DNA of 64,000 bases, taken from the NCBI RefSeq assembly GCF_900101455.1, contig NZ_FMZJ01000007.1, forward strand, positions 1 through 64,000. Reading direction: 5' to 3'. The stretch comes from Sphingomonas sp. YR710. Its GTDB lineage: Bacteria; Pseudomonadota; Alphaproteobacteria; Sphingomonadales; Sphingomonadaceae. The notes beneath the pieces were generated by a model, which did no database searches, was not told the origin of the DNA, and worked only from the letters and a program-made list of their open reading frames with translations. The position numbers were made by a program, and so were the translations under genes. Below, one piece after another: positions 1 through 10,100 of this stretch. The stretch's first letter is position 1. The number at the start of each line of letters is the position of its first letter.

Positions 1-331
1 CCTGAAAGGCCGGCGCGAAGACCGGGCATTCCGTCACCGCGGCCTCCGATCCTACCATGCGGCCTCCACCTCGGCAGCGTTTCTACACAGCCTCGGTCGA
101 CTGCGGACTGGCCGCGGTGACGGCGGTCTGAGCCGGAGACGGGCAGGCGCGTTAAGATAGCAGCAGCCTTCCACTGACGGCGAGCCTTCCGTTTCGCGGT
201 AAACCTTCGGCAGAGAGCGCGCCCTTCCCAACGCTCCCTATGATGTCGCGTCGGAGTGGTTGTCGTCTCTCTCGGTTAAGCGAGGCTTTTAAGGGGCAGA
301 GGCTGGTGTGTCTGGACTTGGAGACACGTCT
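1..331. other. No supported gene
   Basis: High-GC sequence with short open stretches only. None has a family signature or a convincing start. It lies downstream of the TPR gene on the minus strand, so it may hold the end of another transcript. I see no tRNA, terminator or repeat here. Confidence 0.4.
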
Positions 332-1957
332 TCACGGCGTTGCTTGCTGGCGCGCCTCTACCAACTGCGGCCGTTCTGGGTGGTCAGGGTGCGGCGACAT
401 AGCCAGCAACTTCTGGAAATAGGCCCTGGCGTTCTGGCCGTTGCCGGCTCGCTTGGCCGCCTCGGCGGCACCATATAATGACCAGAACCGATTGGGCTCC
501 TGAACAAGCGACGCTTCGAACGCTGCCAGCGCTTCCTCCGGCTGGTTGTCCGCTAATAGCATCTCACCCAGCATCTCCCGAGCCGGCGCCAACGGTCCAG
601 GCGTTACAGACGCCAATTGGGTCTTGTCCTCAAGGTCAGCGGCCTGGCGCATGCCCGTCAGTGCTTCTTGGACACGACCTTCCTCTAAAGAAAGGGTTGC
701 CGCAACTTCTCGCCGCTGAATATCCGTCTGCCCTGCCCAATAGTCCTCGCCCTGCTGGGCGAGCTTGTCGTGGATTTGGTCCAGCGATGAGATCGCCGAC
801 CGCGCGGCGGCCGCGTCTTTCAGGTGCGCCGCGCCCAGGCCCCGCGCAAAATAGGTGATCGATTCTGCGTAGGGAAACCGGCTCGGCGTCGGCTCGAGCT
901 TGGCCGCGCTTGCCCAGTCCCGGCGTTCGAGCGCGTAACGCGCGGGGATCGCGGCGTGGGCGTAGTAAGCCGCCGAAGCAGGCGCGGCGCCGTTGGCTTT
1001 GGTGGGATCGAAGCGGGAAAACACTTGGACGGAGGCCTCGGCAAGCTGCCCGGCAGCCTTGTCCTGTCCAGTCTGCAGGTAGGCGTAGATCATGTAGTCG
1101 CTGGCGTGCAGTTCGTCGGCTGGTTGGTCGGCCGCCCGCGCCGAGGTCGCCGAAGCCAGGTTGGTGTCGATCGAGGCCTGCCAGTCGCCGATCCGTGTGA
1201 AGGTGTGGGAGGGCATATGCAGGGCGTGGGGCGTCGAGGGCGCGATCGCGCCGTAGCGCTTGGCCGCCTCGGCGGCGCGTGACGCCAAGGCCGGCTCGTC
1301 ATAGGCGTGGATGATGTAGTGGGCCAAGCCAGGATGGTCGGGGTACCTGGCGAACAGGCCTTCAAGGATCGCGCCGGCCTTCAGCTGCTTGGCGTAGGTC
1401 TTGTCGGCGGGATCGGCGGCCGCTGCGAGCGCCAGGGCGTAAAAGATCCTCGCTTCGGTGTCCTTGGGATAGTCGGCGGCCAGTCGCTCCATCGCGCGTT
1501 CGTAAGCGACGCTTCGAGCGTCCTGGTCCAAGATCGCCGTCTCGGTGTAGAGGTGCGCTACCGCCTCGATATAGGCGCGTTCGCGCGAGGTCTTGGCCTT
1601 CAGGACGCGGCCGGCCTGGACCGCCTCGAGGCCTTGTTTCAGCTGTAGCGGCGACTTGAAGCCGGCAAACGGGTTGCTCCAGCTGCTCAGCGCGATCCCC
1701 CAATATGCGATGGCGCAACTGGGGTCAGCCGCGAGCGCTCCACGATAGCCGTCGGTCGCCGGACCAAATTGGAAGGAGTGCATGAGCGCCACGGCGCGAT
1801 TGAAGCGCAGCTGCGCCTCCGCGTTGCACGATGTCTCGAAGCTGACGCTGCCAAGCCGCTCCATCGCCGCATGGTCATGCCCCACCATCTGTGCCGACGC
1901 CGGGCCTACAGAGAGCGCGACCAGGAGCCATGCGGCAAGAAAAATCTTCAATCTCAT
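332..1957 (-). CDS. Exported tetratricopeptide-repeat protein
   Basis: The 541-residue product starts with a clear Sec signal peptide: MRLK, then a hydrophobic run ending ASA-Q near residue 22. The rest is helical with TPR-like periodicity throughout, for example an ALAADPSCAIAYWGIALS segment near residue 75 and a final AFEASLVQEPNRFWSLYGAA segment near 490. Such proteins act as periplasmic protein-binding scaffolds. No catalytic motif is visible. It contains several His-rich spots (HALHMPSHTF, GHDHAAM), as seen in a family of large exported TPR proteins annotated only by their repeats. It stands alone: the next feature upstream is a decayed island. The partner or substrate cannot be read from sequence. 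Confidence 0.85.
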   Translation of the reverse strand: MRLKIFLAAWLLVALSVGPASAQMVGHDHAAMERLGSVSFETSCNAEAQLRFNRAVALMHSFQFGPATDGYRGALAADPSCAIAYWGIALSSWSNPFAGFKSPLQLKQGLEAVQAGRVLKAKTSRERAYIEAVAHLYTETAILDQDARSVAYERAMERLAADYPKDTEARIFYALALAAAADPADKTYAKQLKAGAILEGLFARYPDHPGLAHYIIHAYDEPALASRAAEAAKRYGAIAPSTPHALHMPSHTFTRIGDWQASIDTNLASATSARAADQPADELHASDYMIYAYLQTGQDKAAGQLAEASVQVFSRFDPTKANGAAPASAAYYAHAAIPARYALERRDWASAAKLEPTPSRFPYAESITYFARGLGAAHLKDAAAARSAISSLDQIHDKLAQQGEDYWAGQTDIQRREVAATLSLEEGRVQEALTGMRQAADLEDKTQLASVTPGPLAPAREMLGEMLLADNQPEEALAAFEASLVQEPNRFWSLYGAAEAAKRAGNGQNARAYFQKLLAMSPHPDHPERPQLVEARQQATP

Positions 1958-1999
1958 GAGCCTGGCCGTTCAGATAAGGACTCGGGACATAGACATTTT

Positions 2000-2040
2000 G
2001 CCCGTCGAAAAGTCCATCGCTGTGGACGTAGAAGACGGGC
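2000..2040. other. Nested inverted repeat in the TPR gene leader
   Basis: GCCCGTC (2000-2006) pairs with GACGGGC (2034-2040). Inside it GTCC (2012-2015) pairs with GGAC (2023-2026). The structure lies 43-83 nt upstream of the TPR start codon on the minus strand. It could be a structured 5' leader or an operator. There is no U-tract, so it is unlikely to be a terminator. Confidence 0.4.
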
Positions 2041-2405
2041 GAGTCTCAACCTCCGCATGATGATAGTGGTTTGCAAGCGCAATTTCGCTTGAGCAGGAAC
2101 GGGTAAAGCGACTTTGAATGGCGAGTTTCAACAAAGGCCGACGCTCACATCAACGAAGCGGAATGTCGTAAGCGGCTCAAGACCGGACGCGAAGCGGTTG
2201 ATGAACGAACGGCGGCAGAGCTGCTCGCGCCGTCCAAAACCGGCCGGTCCGGACTGTCCCCGACCCCAGTCATAGCTTGGCTCACGTTTCGGACCAAATT
2301 GACGCCCTCAGACGCCTCGGCGCGGCGAGATACCGGTCAAGAACCACGCGCCTCAACGTTGATCGAACATCTGACCGACTCCTTGCCCTTCAGCGACCGC
2401 ATCCA

Positions 2406-2642
2406 TCACTCCTTGATCGCGGCTTCGTTCGCCTTCATCAGCGCAATCGCCTGTCGCTGCGCGACCCATTGATCGGGATTGCTCACCTGCAACAGCCGGT
2501 TACCGGCATCCCATTGATTGCGGTGCATGGCGTGCGCCGCCCGCTGCTCCGGCCAAAGCCAACTTTCCGGCATCGATCGCGCGATGGCCCCGGGGAGGAT
2601 GGCAAAGAGGATGATGCCTCTGAACCTGATCCTGCATGGTCC
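2406..2642 (-). pseudogene. C-terminal fragment of a DUF6118-like protein
   Basis: Reading the minus strand to the stop at 2406-2408 gives about 78 residues: a hydrophobic helix (IILFAILPGAIARSMPESW), then WPEQRAA, NQWDAGNRLLQVSNP and a final KANEAAIKE. From memory this matches the C-terminal membrane segment and tail of DUF6118 proteins, which occur on mobilisable elements in sphingomonads. The frame is closed by a TGA at 2643-2645 and no start codon precedes the conserved part, so it is a truncated remnant. The family name is recalled, not searched. Confidence 0.5.
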
Positions 2643-2997
2643 TCACTCCTTCAAACACCGCAGCCGGCGCCGGAATGGCGGGGGGCGCGGCAGGAGCGGA
2701 CCGACAGGCACGTCGACGAGGCGGGCTGCACCCGTAGGGCTGCAACGCAGTGGAAGACCTGGGCGCAGCCCAGGTTGCGGCCTGCCGCGATGGGACTACA
2801 GGGCAGCGACGCTCCCCCGCCAGACCGACGCCGGCGGCCAACGCCATCGCGCCTGCGCGATGTCCATCACGCCGGGCGGGGCGGCTGGCCTTGCCCATCT
2901 TCCCTGACTAATAGGCGCTGTTAGGTGCTTGCTGGGGAACCACGGTGCATCTCAGGCGCGGCCCCCTTGCGCTGCGCCAGCGCCATCTCAATCCTGA

Positions 2998-3252
2998 TCA
3001 CGGGGCGCCATTGGATCACAAGCGAACCAGGACCATGCCATCAGGACCGAGAACCCAGAACGCATTCTCCGCCTCAACGCCGTGCTCGATCGTACGGGCC
3101 TCAGTCCCGCGACATTGTATCGCAAAGTCCAGGTCGGCACCTTCCCGAAGCAGATTCGTATCGCTTTACGCTGCGCTGGCTGGCGAGAATCTGAGGTCAA
3201 CGAATGGATGAGGAACCCGATGTTTTATCAGGCGAACGATGCCACACGCTGA
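2998..3252 (+). pseudogene. AlpA-family regulator remnant without a start codon
   Basis: The frame encodes RILRLNAVLDRTGLSPATLY, then RKVQVGTFPKQ, GWRESEVNEWMRNP and a stop at 3250-3252. This is the compact winged-helix pattern of AlpA-type excisionase/regulators: a leucine-rich turn, TGLS..TLYRK recognition helix and GWRESEV.EW tail. These proteins usually control integrase expression or excision in genomic islands. The frame opens after a TGA at 2995-2997 and has no ATG, GTG or TTG before the conserved region, so it looks N-terminally damaged. An ATT start at 3010 is conceivable but unlikely. Confidence 0.65.
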
Positions 3253-3470
3253 TGGCCGCGCTCGCCGTATCCTTGCGCCATTACACTGTAATTCGGCCGG
3301 GTTGCGTATTGCCCCCTAACAATGGCGAAATGCGCGCCCGCGGGAAGGTGATCGAGTCCAGATCCTATTCACCCAGTTCCGACGAACGGCGCACGAGAGA
3401 GCAGACGAGGGAACGCCTCACCCCGGCTTGAATAAAAATTCTTTGAAATAAAATGGTTATGTCAGAAAAT

Positions 3471-3544
3471 TGGATGCCCCGTGAGGATTCGAACCTCAAT
3501 TAACGGAGTCAGAGTCCGTAGTCTTACCTTTAGACGACAGGGCA
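3471..3544 (-). tRNA. tRNA-Gln (CTG anticodon)
   Basis: The minus strand folds as a cloverleaf. The acceptor stem TGCCCTG pairs with CGGGGCA. The anticodon stem ACGGA/TCCGT encloses the loop CTCTGAC with anticodon CTG. The T-arm is GAGGTTCGAATCCTC. CCA is encoded (3471-3473). It reads CAG glutamine codons. The DNA on its 5' side in the window is a decayed integrative element. Confidence 0.93.
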
Positions 3545-3702
3545 TCACTGACAGGCGGCGCAGATAGGCAGCCTGAGCGGCGCTGTCAACACGCTGAGCG
3601 GCTCTGACGAGGCACGCCCTTGCCGTTAGCGCGCGCTGCCACTACTCTTGGCGCCAAGTTCCGTCGGCAAATGCCGAACGGCGAAACAGAAGAGACAATA
3701 TT

Positions 3703-4752
3703 ATGGCGCAACGGCCCGGTCAGGCCGCGCCGCGCCCCGGTACAGCAGCGGGGGGCAGAGCGCATATGCTGCCGCCTCGCGGTGGCCCCAGACACAGCTA
3801 TGCCGCGCTCGATCTCGGCACCAACAATTGCCGGCTGCTGATCGCGCGCCCGTCGGACGATGGCTTCGTGGTGGTCGATGCCTTTTCACGGATCGTCCGG
3901 CTCGGCGAGGGGCTCGGGGCAACCGGCCGATTGTCCGACGTGGCGATGGACCGCGCGGTCAGCGCTCTGTCCATCTGCGCGGACAAATTGCGGCGGCGCC
4001 ATGTCGCGCTCGTCCGTTCGGTCGCGACCGAAGCCTGCCGCCGCGCCACCAACGGCCCTGAATTCGTCCGCCGGGTCTATCGCGAGACCGGCATCGCGCT
4101 CGAGATCATCACGGCCGAGCAGGAGGCACGGCTGGCCGTGCTCGGCTGCCATGCCTTGCTCGAGCCCGGCGAAGGCAAGGCGTTGATCTTCGATATCGGC
4201 GGCGGATCGACCGAACTGGTGCTGATCGACGTCGACAGCGGCAAGCCGGTCGTCCACGACTGGTACAGCGCGCCGTGGGGCGTGGTTTCGCTGACCGAGA
4301 GCGAGCCGCATATCGGATCCGATCGTGACGGGCTGATGGAAAGCTATGCCCGGATGCGCGCGCGGGTGGCGGACAGTTTTTCGGGCTTTGCGGCCAAGCT
4401 GCGCGCCGCGCAGGTTCCGCCCGGGCGGCTGCTCGGCACCAGCGGCACGGTGACGACGCTCGCCAGCGTCCATCTCGATTTGCCGAGTTATGATCGCCGC
4501 GCGGTCGACGGGCTGATCGTGCCCGCCGAGGCGATGCGCGGGATCAGCACCAAATTGTCGGGCATGACGGTGGCCGAGCGCGCGACCCTGCCCTGCATCG
4601 GCAATGAGCGCGCCGATCTGGTGGTCGCCGGCTGCGCAATCCTCGATGCGATTATGGACATATGGCCCGCCGACCGGCTGGGCGTCGCCGATCGCGGCAT
4701 TCGCGAAGGCATATTGCGGTCACTGATGGCCCGCGAAAGGATATCGGCATGA
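3703..4752 (+). CDS. ppx: Ppx/GppA family exopolyphosphatase / pppGpp phosphohydrolase
   Basis: 349 residues with the ASKHA-fold signature of Ppx/GppA: the phosphate-1 loop ALDLGTNNCRLLIA (near 37-50), the FSRIVRLGEGL motif, ATEACRRATN (near 110), the second phosphate loop IFDIGGGSTEL (near 160-170) and GTSGTVTTLA (near 245). The family cleaves terminal phosphate from polyphosphate or pppGpp in the cytoplasm and so affects the stringent response. At about 350 residues it is a short form, lacking the C-terminal HD-like domain of long Ppx proteins. The ATG at 3703 follows GAAGAGAC; an internal start near the ASKHA domain is possible, because the first 30 residues look low-complexity. Its stop overlaps the rlmE start (ATGA), so the two are translationally coupled. 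Confidence 0.88.
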   Translation: MAQRPGQAAPRPGTAAGGRAHMLPPRGGPRHSYAALDLGTNNCRLLIARPSDDGFVVVDAFSRIVRLGEGLGATGRLSDVAMDRAVSALSICADKLRRRHVALVRSVATEACRRATNGPEFVRRVYRETGIALEIITAEQEARLAVLGCHALLEPGEGKALIFDIGGGSTELVLIDVDSGKPVVHDWYSAPWGVVSLTESEPHIGSDRDGLMESYARMRARVADSFSGFAAKLRAAQVPPGRLLGTSGTVTTLASVHLDLPSYDRRAVDGLIVPAEAMRGISTKLSGMTVAERATLPCIGNERADLVVAGCAILDAIMDIWPADRLGVADRGIREGILRSLMARERISA

Positions 4753-5432
4753 CCCGCGGCATCGGCCTCAAACAACGGGTGAAGACCGCGCGCGGACGGA
4801 CGGCGGCGTCGACCCGCTGGCTCGAACGCCAGCTCAACGACCCCTATGTGAAGAAAGCCAAGGCCGAAGGCTATCGATCGCGCGCGGCCTATAAACTGAT
4901 CGAACTCGACGAGCGCTTCCACATCCTGCGCGGCGCGACCCGGGTGATCGATCTGGGCATTGCGCCCGGCGGCTGGACCCAGGTCGTGCGCAAGCAATGC
5001 CCGAAGGCGAAGGTGGTGGGGATCGATCTGCTGCCGACCGATCCGATCGACGGCGCGATCATCCTCGAAATGGATTTCATGTCCGACGAGGCCCCTGGCC
5101 TGCTGGCGGCGGCGCTCGACGGCAAGGCCGATATCGTGCTGTCGGACATGGCGGCGAACACCGTCGGCCACACGCGCACCGATCATCTGCGCACGATGGG
5201 GCTGGTCGAGGCCGGCTGCCAGTTCGCGAGCGAAGTGCTGCGCCCCGGCGGGACCTATGTCGCGAAGGTGCTGGCAGGCGGCGCCGACAACAATCTGGTC
5301 GCCGAGCTCAAGCGGCTGTTCGCCACGGTGAAGCATGCCAAGCCGCCCGCGAGCCGCAAGGATTCGTCCGAATGGTATGTGATCGCGCAGGGGTTCAAGG
5401 GCGTGGTGGGGAGCAATGGGGCTGAGGTTTAG
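4749..5432 (+). CDS. rlmE: 23S rRNA (uridine-2552-2'-O)-methyltransferase RlmE
   Basis: 227 residues. It transfers a methyl group from SAM to the 2'-hydroxyl of U2552 in the A-loop of 23S rRNA during 50S maturation. The sequence shows the FtsJ/RrmJ pattern: the basic N-terminus and RSRAAYKLIELDERF, the SAM motif VIDLGIAPGGWTQVV, DIVLSDMAANTVGH, and the GGTYVAKVL strand, giving the K-D-K-E catalytic set. The ATG at 4749 overlaps the ppx stop by four bases. The ppx-rlmE pairing is common in alphaproteobacteria. Nothing unusual is seen. Confidence 0.95.
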   Translation: MTRGIGLKQRVKTARGRTAASTRWLERQLNDPYVKKAKAEGYRSRAAYKLIELDERFHILRGATRVIDLGIAPGGWTQVVRKQCPKAKVVGIDLLPTDPIDGAIILEMDFMSDEAPGLLAAALDGKADIVLSDMAANTVGHTRTDHLRTMGLVEAGCQFASEVLRPGGTYVAKVLAGGADNNLVAELKRLFATVKHAKPPASRKDSSEWYVIAQGFKGVVGSNGAEV

Positions 5433-5441
5433 GCCGCAGTC

Positions 5442-6191
5442 TTACCGAATCTTGACCGCCGCCGCAGGCGCCGCGCCGCCCTGCGTGGCCGGGCAGGTGC
5501 GATAATGGAACGCCGTGTCGAGGCACAGCCACACTTCCTGCAGCCAGCCGTCCTTGCCGACGTTCAGCCGCATCTGATCGGCCCTCAGCCCTTTGTTGGC
5601 GGCCGCGAAGGCCTGCTGGAAGGTCAGCGCCGCCACCGTCTTGCCGCGGAAAGGCGCCATGTCGGGGAAATGCAGCGCGCGATACAGGCCCGAGCCTTTG
5701 CGGAAGAAGGGGGCCGGATCATGCCCCATGCACGTCCCATGCTTTTCCCATTCGTGCTGGATCAGTTGCACCGAGGGAGTGTTGCACAGATTGTCGCGGA
5801 TCACCGCATCGGGCACCAGCCGCGCGGGCGTGCAATATTGCGGCCATTTCTCGGCCACGCCGTCCGGCCATAGCCCATGCAGGGTGAAGCCGAATTCGCC
5901 GACCGCACCGCCGCACTGCAGATGGTCCTTCGGGCTGGTCATCCGGCTCGCGCAATATTGTGGGGACCAGCTTACCGATAATGTGTAGCCGCCGATCGGC
6001 AGCAGGCGGCGCGGTTCATCACGGGTCGGCCCTTCGAGCATCGGCTTGGGCAGATCGGCGGGGACCGCACAGCTCTTGCCTTCCGACGTGGTCGCCAGCG
6101 GCTTATAGGCGGCATAGCTGTTCGCCGCCCGCGAGCCAAGCGCCTGCGTCGAAACGGCCAGGGTGGCGACGATCATGAGGGCGATTCGCAT
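5442..6191 (-). CDS. Ribonuclease T2 family protein
   Basis: 249 residues with an N-terminal signal peptide, so it acts in the periplasm or outside the cell. Both catalytic blocks of RNase T2 are present: CAS I as FTLHGLWP (His near 105) and CAS II as HEWEKHGTC (His, Glu and His near 146-151). These enzymes cut single-stranded RNA through 2',3'-cyclic phosphates with little base preference. Six or more cysteines fit the usual disulfides. It lies next to nadC, 15 bp from its stop on the same strand, and may be co-transcribed. The likely role is scavenging external RNA. Confidence 0.92.
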   Translation of the reverse strand: MRIALMIVATLAVSTQALGSRAANSYAAYKPLATTSEGKSCAVPADLPKPMLEGPTRDEPRRLLPIGGYTLSVSWSPQYCASRMTSPKDHLQCGGAVGEFGFTLHGLWPDGVAEKWPQYCTPARLVPDAVIRDNLCNTPSVQLIQHEWEKHGTCMGHDPAPFFRKGSGLYRALHFPDMAPFRGKTVAALTFQQAFAAANKGLRADQMRLNVGKDGWLQEVWLCLDTAFHYRTCPATQGGAAPAAAVKIR

Positions 6192-6206
6192 CGCCCATAT
6201 TAGGCA

Positions 6207-7052
6207 CTAGAGCGTGCGGAAATCGAGACCGATATCGGCGGCCGGCGCCGACTGGGTGAGCCGGCCGACCGACACGAAGGTGACGCCGGTCGCGGCGATC
6301 TCGCGGATCGTATCGAGGCGGACGCCGCCCGAGGCCTCGGTCGGCACGCGGCCGCCAACCAGCGTCACCGCGCCGCGCAAGGTGGGCGGGTCCATATTGT
6401 CGAGCAGCAGGTGGGTCGCCCCCGCCGCCAGCGCGGGTTCGATCTGGTCGACGCGATCGACCTCGACGATGATCCGCGCGATCCCGGCGGCCACCGCGCG
6501 ACGCACCGCCTCGCCGATGTCGCCGGCCACCGCGACATGATTGTCCTTGATCATCGCGGCATCGTCGAGCCGCATGCGATGATTGGTCGCGCCGCCCATC
6601 CGCGTCGCATATTTCTCCAGCACGCGCAGGCCCGGGATCGTCTTGCGCGTATCGAGGAGGATCGCAGGCGTGCCGGCCATCGCATCGACATAGGCCCGCG
6701 CGAGCGTGGCGATGCCGGTCAGATGCTGGACGGTGTTGAGCGCCGATCGCTCGGCGGTCAGCATCGCCCGCGCACGCCCGCGCAGCCGCATCAGCACGCC
6801 GCCCTTCGCCACGCGCGCGCCATCCGCCACCAGCGTCTCGATCGCCACATCGGGATCGAGCGCGCGGAAGAAGGCTTCGGCGATCGGCAGCCCGGCGACA
6901 CTGATATCCTCGCGCGTCGCCATCACGCCTTCGAACATCGCATCGGCCGGGATGACGGCGGCGGCGGTGATGTCGCCGCCCTGCCCCAGATCCTCGGCCA
7001 GGGTGGAGGCCACGAAGGCCGCGAGATCGAAATCGGGGAGTGCGAAGGTCAT
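6207..7052 (-). CDS. nadC: Quinolinate phosphoribosyltransferase (carboxylating)
   Basis: About 281 residues. It converts quinolinate and PRPP to nicotinate mononucleotide, the step after NadA in de novo NAD synthesis. Family motifs are clear: EDLGQGGDIT near the start, ERSALNTVQHLTGIAT, DTRKTIPGLR, NHRMRLDDAAMIKDNH, IIVEVD and SGGVRLDTI. I chose the ATG at 7052 because the family begins about 20 residues before EDLG; an upstream frame to 7196 has no family similarity. nadA is at 27.7 kb, so the pathway genes are split, and nadB is not in the window. Confidence 0.95.
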   Translation of the reverse strand: MTFALPDFDLAAFVASTLAEDLGQGGDITAAAVIPADAMFEGVMATREDISVAGLPIAEAFFRALDPDVAIETLVADGARVAKGGVLMRLRGRARAMLTAERSALNTVQHLTGIATLARAYVDAMAGTPAILLDTRKTIPGLRVLEKYATRMGGATNHRMRLDDAAMIKDNHVAVAGDIGEAVRRAVAAGIARIIVEVDRVDQIEPALAAGATHLLLDNMDPPTLRGAVTLVGGRVPTEASGGVRLDTIREIAATGVTFVSVGRLTQSAPAADIGLDFRTL

Positions 7053-7156
7053 GTCGCGCGCCCTAACCGAGCGGCCCGACGGGAGCAAGCGGGGCATGTT
7101 CGATCCTATATTTCGATGCAAACATCGGTGGTGACGCTGCCGAGGTGCGTGCCACC

Positions 7157-10100
7157 TTAATCCTCCCCAACGCCGACCAGCATGAATGGGGCCCATGCGT
7201 TCGGCTGGGCCCAGGTTTGGTTAAGCCCTGCATCGTTGATCCGATCGGCACGCGGATCCTGCCGGATCCTGCGCATCGCCTCGCGAAGGGCCTCCGATCG
7301 CAGCATGCCGGGGTTCGCGCGCTGAAGCTTGACTGCGAGGGTGGTAAGTTCGGCGGCGACATCGTCGCGAACGGGCCAATAGGATGCGAGGATGCTGCGC
7401 GCACCGGCAAAGAAGAAAGCGCGGGCCAATCCGGTCAACCCGCTCGATCCTTCCATTCCGGCGGCAGTGTTGCATGCGGACAGGATCACCCAATCGGCAT
7501 CAAGATGCAGCGTCGCCGCTTCCGATGCGGTCAACAGCCCGTCATCCTCCGTCCGTGCCCTTGCGGGGGGCGTGAAGACAAGCCCCGGTTCACCGCCGCC
7601 CCCTTCTGAGGCGGTCAGACCATGCGTGGCGAATGCCAGCACGCGGACGTGTGACAGATCGCTGGTGCGGATCGCCGTCTCGGTGTTGGCTTGCGCGAGG
7701 TGCAGCGCATCGGGCTTTGCCCCGAATATATTCGCCATCTCGCGCAATTCGCCCGCGGTGTGCGGAAGGCGACTCAGGTTGCGGAGCATGGCGAGATCCG
7801 CAAGCCCCGGTTGGGGAGAGGTCCCGTTCCCCCCTCGCAGCGCGGTCGCGCCCTGCCAGTCTGCCCCGTATCGGGCACCGCGCCCACCAACCGGGCTCGG
7901 TGGGCCGTCAACCACGGGGTCTCCAAAGCCGGCGAAGCTGCCGGGCGCCGTGGGTACCACCGCCCTTGCGCCGAGCTGGCGCAACGCGACGAGCGACTGG
8001 AGCGACGGCAACTGGATCAACGCAAAATCGTCGGCGAACCAGCGCGTGGCGCGCAAGGCGGCAGGATCGTTGTCAGCGCCTTGCGGTTCGCCGCTCACCA
8101 GCAGGGAAAAGGGCATTGCCCCCAGCCGGCCGGCCGACGCGATAAAGACCTGGCGCTTGCCAGCGAGCGTCGGCAGCATCGGCTCAATCAGTTGCCGGAA
8201 AAGCGCATAGGCCGTTTTGCGCGGATAGCCATCGGCACCGCCGCCGGTGCCTGCATCCCAACGACGCTTTTCCGCAGGCGTGAATTTGACGTCGGCATAG
8301 GCGGCGTAGAGCAATTGGCGCGCCATATCGTCGATGTCGCGGCCGGGCAGCGCGGAGCGTCGCCACTGCACCCCCTCCCCCGTGACGGCAAGCGCATGGA
8401 CGCCCGTCACACCAGGCACGAACAGGAGGACAGCCTCGTCGCGCCGGAGCGCAGCCCGTGCCTGCACCAGCGTGACCGAACCCGGGCGCAGCAGGTTGAA
8501 AAATTCGGGGAAACCCTCCCGGATCGTCGCGTCGGTGGCCGTGAGCTGGCCGGCGATCGCACCCAGCCGGGCAATCAGATCCAGCCGCTCCTTCTCGGGA
8601 CGGTTCGACGCGAGGCTGGCGGCAAGCTGGCCTTCGATCGCACTCGCATCTTTTGCGAGCGCATCGCGGCGATCGAATTGTGCCGCCAGTGCCGGCGCAA
8701 ACCCCTGCCGCAACCGTTCGGCCGCCATCAAGGCGATCGCGCCGTCGGTACTCGACACCATCGCATCCTGCGCGATGCCGAGCGCCTCGGCACTATGATC
8801 GCCGTTCGGGGCCTGGGCACCGAACAGCACGTCGAGCATCAGGGTGTAATAAGCGGATGTCCCCCGGAATATCGCATCGATTTCCGCGGCACTGGCCTGC
8901 CGCGTCGCGCGCAGGCGCCGGAATTGAGCGCCCTCCATGGCGATCCGGGCCTGCGCGAGCGCGGCCGCAGGGTCGGCTGTCATCAGGCTGCGCGCGTGGA
9001 AATAATGGAACAGGCTCGTCGTCGGATGATAGAGTCCGTCGAAGCGCAATTCGGTGCTCGCGGCAAGCCCGTACAGCCGCCGCGCCTCGTCCATCTTGCC
9101 CTGGCTGGACAGGGCATCGGCCAGCTGCCTTGCCGCACTTGCGGTCGCAGTCGCGCAGCACATGCGGTTCGGCCCAACCCATGACTCGATCCCGATTTTG
9201 CGCATTCGGAAATCGAACTGCGCGCGGAACAACGGCTCGGCGGCGGCGGCATCGCCCCGGGCGAGCAGAATAGCGCCCAGCCCGGCCTCTGCATTCATCC
9301 GGACGACCTCGTTGTCGCCAGCCAGCGGAATGGCCTTGCGGTAAGTCGCCTCGGCGTCGGCGACCTTGCCTTGCCGCGCGAGATTATTGGCGAGCCCGTT
9401 CAACACGATCGGCGCCGCTTCGGCACGATTTTTGCCAAGATCGTTTTCGGCCTGGGTGCCGGAAGGATCGCGGAGCCATTCCTCCCACAAGGGCTGGGCC
9501 GCGGCATAATCACCGACCAGTTCGTACAGGTTGATGAGCATATGCTTGGTCTGGTTCACGGCGAAGCGGTGTGCCGGCCCCGCCTGTGTGTAGAGCGCGA
9601 GCGCGAGCTGCGTTTCCAGCATCGCTTCACGATAGCGGCCCATCTTGCGCAGCAGGCCCGCAAGCAGATGCCGGTCACGTCCGAATGCCGCGGCATCGGG
9701 GGACGCAACCCCGGCCCAGGACGTGACGATCCCGCGTGCGATCGGCTCGGCTTCCTCGGCACGCCCTTGCGTGCTGAGCAGGCCCGCCAGCCGGCGCGAC
9801 GCTTCGAGCCTGAGCGGGTCCGTGGCGGGCAACGCGGACAAGGTCTGGAAGGCCTTGCGCAGCCATGGTTCGGACTCGGATATCCTGCCGCCCCCGCCGA
9901 GCTGAAAGACATTGGCGGCACTCAGTTGCCAGCGGCCGAGATCGGTCGGCGCTGCGTGCGGATCCAATTCGAGCAGCGCAATCATCCGCTGCGCGGCGGC
10001 TAAAGCTCGGTCGATCTCCCCGGCCGCATATTCGGCAGTGTAGAGGTTCAAAAGAACGGTCTTGGCGAGCGGAATGTTGGCTTGATGGTGCCGCAGAATG

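Larger units (their letters stand above)
2100..3470. mobile_element. Decayed genomic-island remnant next to tRNA-Gln
   Basis: This 1.4-kb stretch has no intact gene but holds two recognisable fragments of integrative-element genes: a DUF6118-like C-terminus (2406-2642, minus) and an AlpA-like regulator without a start codon (2998-3252, plus). It ends against a tRNA-Gln gene, a common integration target. No integrase or direct repeats marking attachment sites were found, so the boundaries are approximate. The call rests on the two fragments and the tRNA position. Confidence 0.45.

Noticed and set aside
240-422. 60-codon plus-strand frame at the window start
   Set aside because: It overlaps the end of the TPR gene in antisense and has no signature.
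7691-9184. Long plus-strand open frame opposite the CHAT gene
   Set aside because: It is antisense to a conserved protein, rich in Arg/Gly/Ala, and has no family signature: a shadow of high-GC coding sequence.
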